DNA from: Nymphaea colorata
Taxonomy: Eukaryota; Streptophyta; Magnoliopsida; Nymphaeales; Nymphaeaceae
Length of the DNA stretch: 38,237 nucleotides
NCBI RefSeq assembly: GCF_008831285.2
Contig: NW_022204931.1
Span: forward strand, 1 to 38,237
Direction: 5' to 3'
The notes under the pieces are model-generated. The model was not told the origin of the DNA and made no database searches. It worked only from the letters and a program-made list of their open reading frames with translations. The stretch's first letter is position 1. Every line of letters begins with the position of its first letter. Positions 11,129 to 22,705 of this stretch are shown one piece after another. Made by a program: the position numbers and the translations under genes.

Positions 11129-11600
11129 GGCCTCCTAGCGCCCTTCTGTGCTGAGCATGGCACGGGCCTCTTGGCGAGAGCACTCTACTAGGCACAAAAC
11201 GCTCTCTCCCAGTAGCATGCTTATTGCTGCCGAATCTGTCCTTGGGGAGTTAAATGCCACCTCATTGGCTTGAAGTTTATTGAGTCAGTGAGGTGGGTAT
11301 TTGGTCCTGCCACCCTAGGTAGGCCCCACATGAGTCCCAGCAGCATGGTTAAAATTAAATAAAAAATGAAAATTTATTATTTTTCTAAGGACAAAATGGC
11401 CTTTTTGTAAAATGAATTTGGCTCCGGTTTTGACAATTTTCGGTCCGCTTGAATCTGAATCAATTTTTCCAAAACGTGGAAGGGTTTAGGTCGATGTCAA
11501 ATGCCTGAATTATGGATTGGATTTTTTTTTCTAGTCCAGTTTTAGATTTTATAAAGCGAAATTGAGACCAAAGGTGAGGGGAGTTTGTGCGCGTGCTCGG
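11129..11600. other. Anonymous part of copy A with no gene recognised
   Basis: A moderately GC-rich stretch (to about 11345) followed by AT-rich DNA. It is conserved in copy B (33626-34090). No open frame survives in both copies and no family motif is visible. Confidence 0.5.
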
Positions 11601-12160
11601 GGATCCAACTTGAAATATCATGCTGGAGGTTGGTTCTCGGGCTTGGTTTTTTATATTTGGATAAAAAATTTGGTTTGACTATATTTTTGGATCTTGTGTC
11701 GGGTTTTTGGATATAGGCTATATTTTTGGATCTAATGCTAAGTTTTCAATCTGAATTTGGCACAATTTTTGATCTAGAGCGGAGATTTGGATTCAGACCT
11801 AAGGCTCAATTTTGTATGTGGATCTTAAATTTGGTTCCAGATATGGATCTATGGATCCATTTTTTCTTTAGATCTTGGATTGGATCAAATATGAATCCAA
11901 GGCTCTTCAATCTAGACTAGGTGGATCTAGATATGGACGGAGGGCTCTTATGCAATCTAGAGGTGGCAGTTGGATCCAAATATGGGTCTAGGGATCTGAT
12001 TTTGATTTACAGCTGGGATTTGGATCCAGATATGGGTCTAGGGTCTCTTTTTCAGTCTTGTATGATTTTTTGGACTGAATCCCTGTCTGAATGTGGATAT
12101 GAATTACAAAATATGTCTAGATTTGGGCTGTGCTTGAGTCTAAACTTCTGAAATTTGACC
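11601..12160. repeat. Degenerate GGATC-rich repeat region, copy A
   Basis: Words such as TTTGGATCT, TTGGATCC and ATATGGGTCTAGGG recur every 25-50 bp in loose tandem order, for example GATCCAAATATGGGTCTAGG near 11970 and GATCCAGATATGGGTCTAGG near 12015. It reads as an old, diverged minisatellite. The small Trp/Asp/Leu-rich open frames across it are by-products of the repeat. Confidence 0.6.
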
Positions 12161-12320
12161 TAAATGGGTCCTAAATCGAGTTGACAATTTAATCAGATAA
12201 GAAATTGATTAGAATTAAGGAAAATCAAGGTGTTTGCGGCTAGCAATCTTTGATATTTTGTTGTAAACTTGCCATAAAATGTTCAAAAAATGCTGATTAC
12301 CCCAGACAATGGTTGGATCT

Positions 12321-12400
12321 ATCCTCCACCACTGGCAAGACAATCATGTGGTGGTGGAGCTAATTAAATGGACGCACTCACTGAACTTGATTTTTATGAG
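12321..12400 (+). pseudogene. Relic of an NLR gene start, copy A
   Basis: This stretch matches the leader and first codons of the NLR pseudogene at 23716-23794: CTCCACCACT, CAAGA, ATGTGGTGGTGG, then the start. From ATG 12368 it reads MDALTELDFYE, against MDPPAQFEFYV at the NLR, codon for codon without a gap. Nothing further downstream is clearly coiled-coil sequence. It is best read as the truncated 5' end of a related NLR gene. Confidence 0.5.
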
Positions 12401-12509
12401 GGGAGTGCCTAAGTCTACAAGTCAACTATAATTTTCGGCAGCAGCCTCGTCTTTATCATCAGTTCTTGCTTTGCCTTTCTTCCCCTCCATATTCTACAAT
12501 CCCCCATCC

Positions 12510-12692
12510 CCAATACTATTACCAAATTTTCACCTTCTTACCATTACCCAAACACCGCTAGATTAAGTAAAAAAGCTCTTCTTGTGCCCAAAAGGCAGCT
12601 TTTCCATATCCATGAGAAATGAGCTTTAGTTTAGAGGGTTCACAAGCTCCAATTCAAGTATTGGTGTCTGACCAAAAGAGCTCGCAATGAGT
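12510..12692 (-). mobile_element. Second LINE fragment in copy A
   Basis: About 170 bp closely match 8365-8550 of the LINE, covering the post-RT segment whose minus-strand reading includes PILELVNPL. The same fragment recurs at 35250-35412, so it predates the segmental duplication. It is non-coding now. Confidence 0.65.
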
Positions 12693-12939
12693 TCAAGATT
12701 CTAGCATGGAAAGATCTAGTAAAAAAACACTGGAAATATCACCAGAAAATATCGATGGATAACCCTGTTGAATAGGTAGAGTTAGACCAGGGATAACATG
12801 AACAACATTTGATCTTCTGTCAAGAGTCTTTTTCTGTCCATTGTATATGCAAAAAAAAAAAAAAGGTATTACATGTGCAACTCTTAGTATCACAGTGCAA
12901 GACATTTATCCCAGCTTCCGCAAGAGTACATAGGCTCAA

Positions 12940-13080
12940 CAAAGGGGAACTGCATCCCCAAGGGGGTTGGTGCGTTAGGCAGGTGGGGTATACTGCTAGT
13001 TTCCGTTTTGAATCCCCATTGTGTCAACTCCCTGTGCTGCAAAAGGGAGGCACCGATATGAAAATTGATGCATAATGTGG
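12940..13080 (+). mobile_element. tRNA-derived SINE-like element, copy A
   Basis: GGTTGGTGCGTTAGGCAGG resembles polymerase III box A, and about 38 bp later GTTTTGAATCCCC resembles box B. Copy B (35490-35630) keeps GTTTCGAATCCCC, ten of eleven positions of the consensus, so the copy A change is a CpG transition. The 3' end and target-site duplication were not located. Confidence 0.4.
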
Positions 13081-13319
13081 GCACCTTTTCCAAGGCACCA
13101 AAAACAGACGTGGACTCTATGGGGACTTTATTGTAAAAAATGACTTCTAATACTCATTCTGCTCTCCCAAACAGGGAAACACAAAACGTTTTGGCCATTT
13201 TTCTTATTTTGTTTGATGAATTTAGCAAGTTAAAGCTATGGGAAGCCCCACATGAGCCAAGGGGTACATGTCCACTCTTCATTTCCTAAAATCTCATTAC
13301 ATGTCTTTATGGTTGCAGC

Positions 13320-13497
13320 CAGTGGTATAACCAAAAATTTCTTGTTGAGGGGCACTTCAAGTGTAAGATTCAAACCTTAAGGGGCATTGATATGTAAAAA
13401 ACTGAAAATTAATGAAGTTTTTGTATCTAAATAGTTTAATTTTTTTGGGTTGGTGTTGGCAATTTCCCACACTAGCAATAATGTAGCTCTGCCACTG
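13320..13497. mobile_element. hAT-like MITE (CAGTGG family), copy A
   Basis: A 178-bp element with imperfect terminal inverted repeats: CAGTGGTATAACCA at the left, and GTAGCTCTGCCACTG at the right, whose complement begins CAGTGGCAGAGC. Copy B at 35873-36050 is also 178 bp and better preserved at the left end (CAGTGGTAGAGCCAG). This matches a widespread plant nonautonomous hAT terminus. The target-site duplication is not clear. Confidence 0.65.
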
Positions 13498-13646
13498 GGT
13501 CACAGTAGCTAAGTTTTCACTATGGTCTACACGCTATGCATCCCCATTTTTGGCTGCTGTAAATATCATTTTTTTGTTAATACAAGTCCAGAGCCTAACT
13601 CCCACAAGCTTCCATAGGAAAACTGAGCTGCTAATTACCCTATATC

Positions 13647-13694
13647 TAGAGATGTCAGCATATCCGATTCGAATGTGATCTGCTGACATCCCTA
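13647..13694. mobile_element. Collapsed 48-bp MITE (TAGAGATGTCAG ends)
   Basis: Only the two ends remain: TAGAGATGTCAG at the left and CTGACATCCCTA at the right. The flanks CTATATC (13640-13646) and CTATTTC (13695-13701) are a 7-bp target-site duplication with one mismatch. Copy B holds the 408-bp form at the same site (36199-36606). The join falls inside a repeated ATATCYGATT word, so about 360 bp were lost between short direct repeats. Confidence 0.75.
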
Positions 13695-14003
13695 CTATTT
13701 CCACATAAATTGTCCAACTCAACTCAAAGATCAGGAGACAAAGATGCAGCCCCTGAGAAATGAATTAGCATGGGATTTGCAATTGGAAGGAATGCAACAG
13801 GCAAGCTTAGCATGTCAAAGAGGTGCTGATAGACTCTTTTTTAAGCATATCAATGGCCAAAAAGAGCAGCGAATAAGCCAGATGTGGGCTGGTATGAGCA
13901 GTTGCTGGCAGGGTCAACAGCTTTTCAATGAGGAGTGGACATGGATTGTGGATCTAGCCATAGGAGCTGCCACCCAGGTTTGCTTGTCATATGCCATCAG
14001 CCA

Positions 14004-14453
14004 TAGGGATGTCAATGGATCAGATTCGAATAAAATATACTCTTAACCATATGTAGCTGCTTTTTCAAATACTCACATGTTCATATTTGAATTCTGATTT
14101 TAACATGAATGAATAAAAGTCATATCAAAGTCTGAAATCCAATTTTGCAATCCGAATATGATCTGAATCCAACTTTTCATTCACTTCTTAATCTGAATTT
14201 TGAACCAAATCTAGCTGACTTTCAATATATAAGAGTGTTAGATGTATGATATTTGTTTAAAACTAAATATGATCTGAATTTGAATCTGATCAAATATTTA
14301 CATATATCTAAATCCGAATCCATTAGAATGTCATTTCTTAAATCCAAAGCTGATCTGATTTTTCCATTGGACATGATATTTTTTTTCTATAACTGGTTTT
14401 TCAGAATGGTTTGGTTGGATATCTGATTCAAATCGAATATATTGACATCCTTA
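14004..14453. mobile_element. hAT-like MITE (TAGGGATGTCAA family), copy A
   Basis: An element of about 450 bp beginning TAGGGATGTCAATGG and ending TATTGACATCCTTA, imperfect inverted repeats that continue inward with ATCAGATTCGAA-like words. The interior is built from ATCTGAAT/ATCCGAAT words. Copy B carries it at 36914-37362. It belongs to the same broad family as the element at 13647. No clear target-site duplication was seen. Confidence 0.65.
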
Positions 14454-14666
14454 CTTAACCAGAAATGCCTATCTCCACCACTGGAAATGGGAGTCCAATG
14501 TCATTTCTTAAATCCAAAGCTGATCTGATTTTTCCATTGGACATGATATTTTTTTTCTATAACTGGTTTTTCAGAATGGTTTGGTTGGATATCTGATTCA
14601 AATCGAATATACTGACATCCTTACTTAACCAGAAATGCCTATCTCCACCACTGGAAATGGGAGTCA
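14327..14666. repeat. Tandem duplication, period 170 bp, copy A only
   Basis: AATGTCATTTCTTA begins at 14327 and again at 14497, and each unit ends in CTGGAAATGGGAGTC. The units differ by about one or two bases and span the right end of the MITE plus about 43 bp of flank. Copy B has one unit, so the duplication is recent. Confidence 0.93.
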
Positions 14667-15379
14667 AAAACGCACCATGATATGTCCGTGATACTACTAC
14701 TTGATTCTAACCGAAGTGGCCACAGGTATTGGCAGATGATCTATGTTTCAAATCTAGGAAATGATGAGATCATCCAACCTTCTTCAATGCACATTTCAGT
14801 TCCTTTGTTTCCAAAGTCTAGAGAAGTAGCACCCATAAGAATGGAACTAAGAATGTACTGTCAGCGTGCCCCTCAAGCCAAGTAACTATGCTATGGCATG
14901 TCAATTCCAAATAGTTGACTACAATATATTACATCACTGACCTGAAAAAAGAAATTGAATGTATAGATAACAGTAATTTAAGTTTGAAGCAATACTTGAC
15001 GAACAATATACTAGACAAAGTAGACCACGTAATTGAATAGTTTTGATGCGAGTGATTCCACAAACATCAACATAAGTCATTCATGCATCTCATTCATTCA
15101 GCATCATTCATCAAATATCATGTCTTGGACGCGTCAATGGATTAAAACTCACAAGATCTTGAGAGGTCGATCGGCCTATTGCCTTCTTTATTGCATTTAT
15201 GAGATGTATCATTTCTACCAATCCGCAAATTTGTTCATTTGGAAGCTCTACGCTGTCATGTCTCATTTCTTTCAGCACCAATTATTTAAATGAGATGAAG
15301 AAGCTATTTAATTGGAACGGATACAGCCTTGTCCATATCATTAGATAAAAAAAATGCCATAGCATAGTTATTCAAAGAG
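14667..15379. other. Anonymous part of copy A with no gene recognised
   Basis: Conserved in copy B (37405-38110) with scattered point changes and 1-2 bp indels. The open frames of the two copies do not stay in register, so there is no sign of coding constraint. Confidence 0.55.
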
Positions 15380-15556
15380 CAGTGGTGGAGTCAAAAAAAT
15401 TAGCTGCAGGGACCCTTCTTTAAAAACATTTATATCTTTAGGGGGCACTTATATATGTATAAAAGAAAAAAAAATATTAAATTTGCTAATGTAAAAAATA
15501 AAGAAATTTTAAAGAGCTGGTCTGGGCAACTTAGCCCACATGTGGCTAAGCCACTT
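15380..15556. mobile_element. hAT-like MITE (CAGTGG family) with 8-bp target duplication
   Basis: A 177-bp element starting CAGTGGTGGAGTCA and ending GGCTAAGCCACTT, the complement of an imperfect AGTGGCTTAGCC. The flanks TCAAAGAG (15372-15379) and CCAAAGAG (15557-15564) match at 7 of 8 positions, the target-site length expected of hAT elements. Copy B starts at 38111 and runs off the window. Confidence 0.75.
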
Positions 15557-15564
15557 CCAAAGAG

Positions 15565-15879
15565 GGTCAAAACGACAACATAGTGGCCAGGGAAGAGACA
15601 CATTCAGTCATGTACTTCGTCTTCAAACTTCTCTTGCTACATTGTCATACTAGCATGTAAGATTCAATCATGTATTCAGTTTTCAAAAATTGTCTTGGTA
15701 GTTTTTTCATACTAGTGTCCAAGGGAAGAGAAATATTCAATCATGTACTTATTTTTTTAAACCTCTCTTGAGGCTTTCTCATATTAATATGCAGCCAGAA
15801 TGCAAAGTTTTATAATCCGACTGCCCACCAATTTGATGGAAAAATCATACTGCAAGGCAATGCTATGACATACCCATGC
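15565..15879. other. Intergenic stretch with no recognised gene
   Basis: Contains an imperfect repeated phrase around TCAATCATGTA and CTTCTCTTG (15604-15770), about three times. No gene or element end is recognised. Confidence 0.5.
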
Positions 15880-17520
15880 TTTTGCTACATGGCCGGAATC
15901 GAGCTTGCTTCAAGATGATATATGGTATCTGGATTCTAGGGCAACACATCACATGGCAGAAGATATTGGCCATGCTATCACCAACAAAAATGAATGTAAA
16001 GTTGATCTCACACTGTTTGGTAAGCTCACATTGTTTTGCCTTCATATTCAAAAATTTGATCTCAAAGATGCTTTACATGTTTAATGTGCACTAAGAAAAA
16101 TATGTTGTTTATGTTGCCAAACTTGCACATGATAATCACCATTTTTTTGACTTTTGTCCTCACAAATTTATGGTTTAGGATCATTAGAAATGAAAAGTTT
16201 TAGTCCAAGGCACCAACGAGAAAAATTTATACAACCAAAGTGCTTCGATGTTTGTGCACAAACAGTTCAAACAAGAAAGCCGTTATGAAAATTTTGCCTG
16301 CACTTGTGCCCTTCATTTTTTTCTATTTGAGAATTATTAGATTTAAAGTCAAACCATGTGGTTTTATATTGAATATGAACTTTATAAAGGATATATATGT
16401 TATGGCTCCTCACTCTTGCAATACATGCATTTCTCAACATACTGTTTTCTATGAAGAAAACCGTTTGCAGTTTTTAAATGCTATTAATTAATTAAAAAAC
16501 TAATTGTAACTGAAGCTAAACCAAATAATCCTAGCCCCATTTCCAATGCATTTCAAGAGACATTCAAAATATATCTTGCCCAAAATGAAACTTTGTCTAT
16601 CTTCATCAACCCATAGCTTGGTCAAGAATGTCACCTATTTGTACATGAAGCCCCATGTCCCATCAGCCAACCAAGAGAAGAAGAAAGGAAAGGAAATCAT
16701 GAAGTGGAACTGGACTTTAGACCCATCTAGTGAAAGATGTACAATAATAGAACTAATTAATTTGAACTCACCATACGATTAACCAATCTATGGATGAAAC
16801 AAGAGCATTAAGTGCTTATTTTCCATCCAAATATAGTCTTCCTTTGTGTCTCCTTATGAAGTCAATACAAGTTAAGTTGAACTCAGAGTTCATCTTAGCA
16901 AAATGTAATCCTAAAAGCGCTCAAGCTACGGAAGAAGAGTTGGGGTCTTTTTATACAAATCAATTGTGGGCTCGTCCCAGCCAACAGCTCACATAATAAT
17001 GTTAGATGTGGATGGATATTTAGATTAATAGGGAGGAACTCTGATGGCTCAATTGCTTAGTACAAGTCTCCCCACTTTGCAGAAGGTATAATCCACAAGA
17101 AGGGACTTACTAATATGAAACTTATAGTCCTACTGTTAACCAAACTACAAAACCATTGATCTCAACCATGCCTATCTCGAAGGGTAGATCTTTACATGAA
17201 TTAGGTGTCAATACTTTCTCACAACAGATACTAAAGTAAAAGGTAGTTCATGATGCAACCAACATGGTTTTAAGATTAATGGGTTCCAATCATGTTTATC
17301 GCCTCAATAAAGCATTGTCCAAGTCAAAAAACGCTAACAAGGCATGTCCTTGCTCATCACACTTGGGGTTCATGAGTCACAATTAGATATGTCCATAAAA
17401 TCCTCATTGATGATTTGTGTAGATGACATCATAGTCGCTAGAAGTAACATGGTTGAGGTAGAAAAAAATCATAGTGACTAAAAGTAACAAACTAATTGTG
17501 GCAAGTTCCCTGTAAAATAT
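15880..17520 (+). mobile_element. Second, heavily decayed Ty1/copia relic
   Basis: Near 15915-15965 one frame reads WYLDSRATHHMAED, the copia protease signature with Gly replaced by Arg in DSG. Past several frameshifts, words typical of the protease/pre-integrase linker follow to about 16300. Near 17285-17320 SNHVYRLNKAL and near 17415-17450 ICVDDIIVARSN match RVT_2, including the DD pair of the catalytic block. The material between is unrecognisable. No LTRs or PBS were found. It is clearly older than the copia at 2675-6470. Confidence 0.7.
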
Positions 17521-17551
17521 ATAAGATGACAACTTATTGCCAATCAAATAC

Positions 17552-17587
17552 TATATATGTATGTATATATATATATGTGTGTGTATA
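17552..17587. repeat. TA/TG microsatellite
   Basis: TATATATG/TATGTATA tract passing into GTGTGTGTATA, low complexity. Confidence 0.85.
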
Positions 17588-17595
17588 GTGAATGG

Positions 17596-17795
17596 GCTCT
17601 TATAGGTAGCATAGCTGGTCAGGCTGGCAGTATAGCAAAGGGCCGATTGTCAACTCAATTCTCATGAGTGCTATTCACTTCAACTACAAATGGTGGGTGT
17701 GTGATGCTTAGTTGATGGGTGTCTTGCTTTGAACTTAAGTCACAAAGAAGCCCCAAACTGTGGGGCAGAGGAAAGAGGGAGGGGCTTCCAGCTGC
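17596..17795. repeat. Diverged dispersed repeat, relative of 1-191
   Basis: Shares ordered words with the first 191 bases of the window: GTAGCATAG, CTGGCA, ATGAGTGCTA, CTTAGTTGA, GAGGAAAGAGGGAGGGGCTTC. No terminal repeats or coding potential were seen. Confidence 0.3.
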
Positions 17796-18966
17796 ACCCC
17801 CCACAACACAAAAGCAAAACAACAAATCTTAAACATTTAAAACTAGCAAATTAATAACACAATTATCATTTTTTTCAAATTGTTGTGTCCTCCCTACCCA
17901 GGTACCCAAACCTATGCTTGAACCCATGCCAGCACTAGTGCGACTTGGGCTTGGGGAAATGTTGGGACACATTTGAAAGGGATGTGAACTGTTTGTAATA
18001 TGATAAAGCAAGAATGCTCGGATGTAGATCCAAATGAGGAAGGAGATTCTGTCAATGATTCGATCGAATACAGGAGCCAAGAAAATTGTCATGAAAATCT
18101 GTTGTATTGAAATAATTCCATATCTGATCCTATAAATCAAGATATTGATAATTTGTATGAAAGCCTTCTCACTTATAAAATGGCCAAATCAGATTCATGT
18201 AAGAAGTAAACTGTTCATAAGTGCTTTATATACAAAGGGAGGGTTTCTTGCCCTTGCTGGTCTGCTGTCAATCAACCCTTTAGTTCAAACAACTTTAGAA
18301 AAAAAAAGTGGATTTTAACATCAAATGAGCTACCGTGGTTGCAAAACCAAAAAAGGTCTGAGTTAACATCTTTAACTTCTCTGCTATATATCAATAACCA
18401 AAAGTTTCTACTAGAAATTCCTTGAGCATATGATATTCATGTGCTGGATACTTCGGGAAAGATAAATCAAACTACAAATTCTCTCTCAAACTACTAATGT
18501 GGTTGAGAGTTGTGTTCTTGAACCTACTAATGTGGTGATATCTTAGGCCCTCTTTCTCTCTCTAACTCTTTTTCCCTCTTGATGACAAAATTTTTGTAAT
18601 AATATTTCTCTCTCTCTCTCTAAGAATAGGAGCAAACTTTTGTAATATTTGCTCTCTCTAGGTGTTGATCAGATAATGAAAAGGCTGTTCCGATAATCAA
18701 AAGCCCATGATGGAGGAGTCAGTGGAGGCGTGGGGGAGGTAGATGAAGGAAATACCAACCTCACTCTTCTCAGTCTTGGACCATTCAGTCCCGTCCTCCC
18801 TTTCTCTTTTCTCTGTCTCAGAAAGGACTAGTTGTTGGGACTTGGGACCGACGCAAGGCAAGAAGTCAGAGAAGATAGAGAGAGAGAGAGGAAGGGAGAG
18901 GGGAGTGATGATCAAGTGAGGGGAGGCATCAGGGGGGCAATGGTTACCGTCTGCAAGAGCAGTACC
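17796..18966. other. Intergenic stretch with no recognised gene
   Basis: AT-rich with a CT microsatellite near 18607-18627 and a GA tract near 18870-18900. The 103-residue minus-strand open frame at 17829-18140 has no recognisable motif and no conserved counterpart in the window. The last 250 bases rise in GC content and lead into the ARM-like pseudogene, possibly as its old leader. Confidence 0.5.
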
Positions 18967-20302
<1,336 letters not shown>

Positions 20303-21618
20303 TGGAAAATAATTTAAATATTATAACAACTTCATTACATTTGTCATAGGTCAGAGAGAAACTTAAGCTCATAAATAAATAGTCTAAGCAAAGTCTCCAA
20401 AGCCTTTAATTTCAAGAGTTTGAAATGCTTTTGAAACTATCAAAAAAATCTTTGTATGCATGCGTAAATAATAAAGAAAGCATCCTATCTAATCTTGGCA
20501 ATTACGAGAAGACGCCCCTCCATCATCAGTAGTGGTCTAAAACTAATAGTAAGGTATGTATTAATGTTAAACCTGACCAGATAAAAGGTACCGATCTTGA
20601 ATCTGACTTCCTTCCTTGATAATGAATGAGCATGTAAGCTTTTGTTGGCCACACTGCAATAAAAGTCTTACAATAAAATAGAAGGTTTATGGATTTTTGA
20701 TGAACGACAAAGCTATGTGATAGCTTCAATAGGATTTTTGGTGGAGCTTTCTTGATGTGGTTCAGTACCAAAGACTCTAAACAATTTGTTAATGAGAAAA
20801 AGAAAAGAAATAAATTGCAGTAACACATGAATGTTAAAGGATTGGATTCAAATAAAATCTCAGGTTACCAAATCAAATTTATTGGATATTCATAATTCCA
20901 ATTTGAATTTGGATTTAAATACGAAGGAAGAAAAATCCATGCCATACCACATTCAAACTTGATTTAAATTCAAAATTCAAATTTATTTTAGATTTACATC
21001 CACACCTGAATCCAACTTTTAAATACAAGAGCCAGAACCACATTACGATATGTTAATAATGTACAGATATTCAAAACGTATAAATTGGGTATATAATAAT
21101 TCGTTGAAATTGAATTCAAAAGGAAACCTGAATCGGAATATGATGGGATATTTTGTTAAAACAGAACCCAAATCGAATCCAATCAAAAGTCATTTCTTAA
21201 AGATTATATTATGATTTGAAGAGAAACAAATAAACTAATATGAGATGTTGCACCAATCGAGATAGATGAATTCTCCTGAACAAATACTGCACCCACTAAC
21301 ATGAAGCTAAGCAGAGATATATAGTGGAGAATTATCAGGCCACCTCCAAATAAGTGAATCATCCAACTACCACCTTTGACATTTGATAATGAAAAAATAA
21401 ATGCAAAAGATCAAAACTGAAGTGACTGAACTTGGAAATGGTAAAGAAAAAAAATATTTGTTGACAAGTTTTTGAATGCTCCAGCTTCTGACACATGCAG
21501 TGCATTGGGAAATCACCTCCCCTACCTCAAAAAAAAAAAGAAAAAACGAAGCAAAAAGAGAAGTTGGGTTGGGGGGAGGAGGAAGAGGAGTCATTGCCAC
21601 CATTGAGGGAGTCGAGCA
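20303..21618. other. Intergenic stretch with no recognised gene
   Basis: AT-rich. From 20840 to 21220 there are AAATTTGAATTTGGAT-like words and one phrase, GTCATTTCTTAAA, shared with the MITE at 14004, which suggests a worn relative, but no ends can be drawn. A homopolymer-rich A/G piece lies at 21530-21595. Confidence 0.5.
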
Positions 21619-22379
21619 TAGGCATGGGTCTGCATGATCAGGCCCAGCCTGGCCCGGTAACTTTGCGGGCCAGGTATCGGACATTCCATGCAGCCTGCGG
21701 GGCCCGGTAAGCCCAACAATTTTTTTATTTTAAATTTTTAAATACATTTTGAAGTCTGTTTCCTATGTAAAGGTTTCAAACTTTCAAAATTGAAAGTTTG
21801 CTTAAGTCTTCGTTTTCTTCCTTCGCATTCGGCATTCACCAGGCTGCATCGCCATCACCACACCTCCCGGCTCGCGCGGCCGTGCCTACCATGCCACACC
21901 AATTCGTTGCCACTTGTTCCAAATCCAAACCATTTGTCACCGCCTTACTACTGCTCGCTTGAGGACTCATCGATTCCATTGTCACCAGTCTCCTCTCTCT
22001 CTCTCTCTCTTGTGGATGGTTGTTCTCCATTGGAATGAATCTGACATGAATGATTGTTCTCCGTTGGGCTGAATCAGGTGACATTCATAAGATGGGGAAG
22101 GCAGGACGGTGGTTGAAGTCCATGTTGGGTTTGGCCGGTCCAATCGGAGCGTGAAGCAGTGGAGGAAAGGTGCAGGAGGAAGTGGCAGTCTGGCAGAAGC
22201 GATGCCACGGAGGCTGCAAAAATGGACCAGGCCTCATGCAATCTTATCATGGCCTGGTACCGGGTCCAGCCTGACCCGTTAATAGTTGGGCCGGGTAGCG
22301 GGCTGGCTGGGTCCAAGCCCAGGTAGCTAACAGCACAAAATTGTCGGGGTGGGCTGGCATAGCCAGATGCCCAGGCCTA
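21619..22379. mobile_element. Nonautonomous hAT-like element with GGGCC-rich ends
   Basis: A 761-bp element beginning TAGGCATGGG and ending GCCCAGGCCTA; the complement of the end starts TAGGCCTGGG, the common plant hAT terminus. Sub-terminal GGCCCAGCCTGGCCCGG and GGGCCGGGTAGCGGGC words are typical of that family. The flanks GTCGAGCA (21611-21618) and CTCCAGCA (22380-22387) match at 6 of 8 positions. The interior has a CT microsatellite (about 21991-22011) and no transposase. Confidence 0.75.
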
Positions 22380-22387
22380 CTCCAGCA

Positions 22388-22663
22388 TGCATCTAGTGTT
22401 CCTCTTTTTATTTAAAAAACAAGAATGTGGGCCCCTAGGTGGATGGCTGTGTCTTTGTGCAATATATATATATATGAACTAATAATAGATGACAAAAGTG
22501 CCTTATCACTTTTTTATCAATGTTGTTCTCCCAACCACCGTCATGAAAATGATCAATTTCTATTCTGCTGGAGGCCGTAAAACCAGTTTTCTCCGCAATC
22601 TAAACTTATAGACATGATTTTAAATTTGGTAAGAAACAAACACACACACACGCACACAGACAT

Positions 22664-22705
<42 letters not shown>

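Larger units (their letters stand above)
7669..15522. repeat. Segmental duplication, copy A
   Basis: This block recurs in the same orientation and order at 26572-38237. Identity by eye is about nine bases in ten, and it covers LINE, SINE-like, MITE and anonymous sequence alike. The left edge is the word GACATAAACCTC at 7669 (26572 in copy B). 15522 is only the point where the window ends copy B, so the true right edge is unknown. Private features of copy A are the 384-bp and 170-bp tandem duplications and a 187-bp segment that copy B lacks. Confidence 0.93.

Noticed and set aside
11726-12151. Two small + strand frames rich in Asp, Leu and Trp
   Set aside because: Produced by the GGATC/TATGG repeat; not kept open in copy B.
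17829-18140. A 103-residue minus-strand open frame
   Set aside because: No recognisable motif, no conserved copy and no start context; chance is the simplest reading.
20840-21220. Possible third copy of the TAGGGATGTCAA MITE
   Set aside because: Shares ATCTGAAT/AAATTTGGAT-like wording and one GTCATTTCTTAAA phrase, but no terminal repeats could be found.
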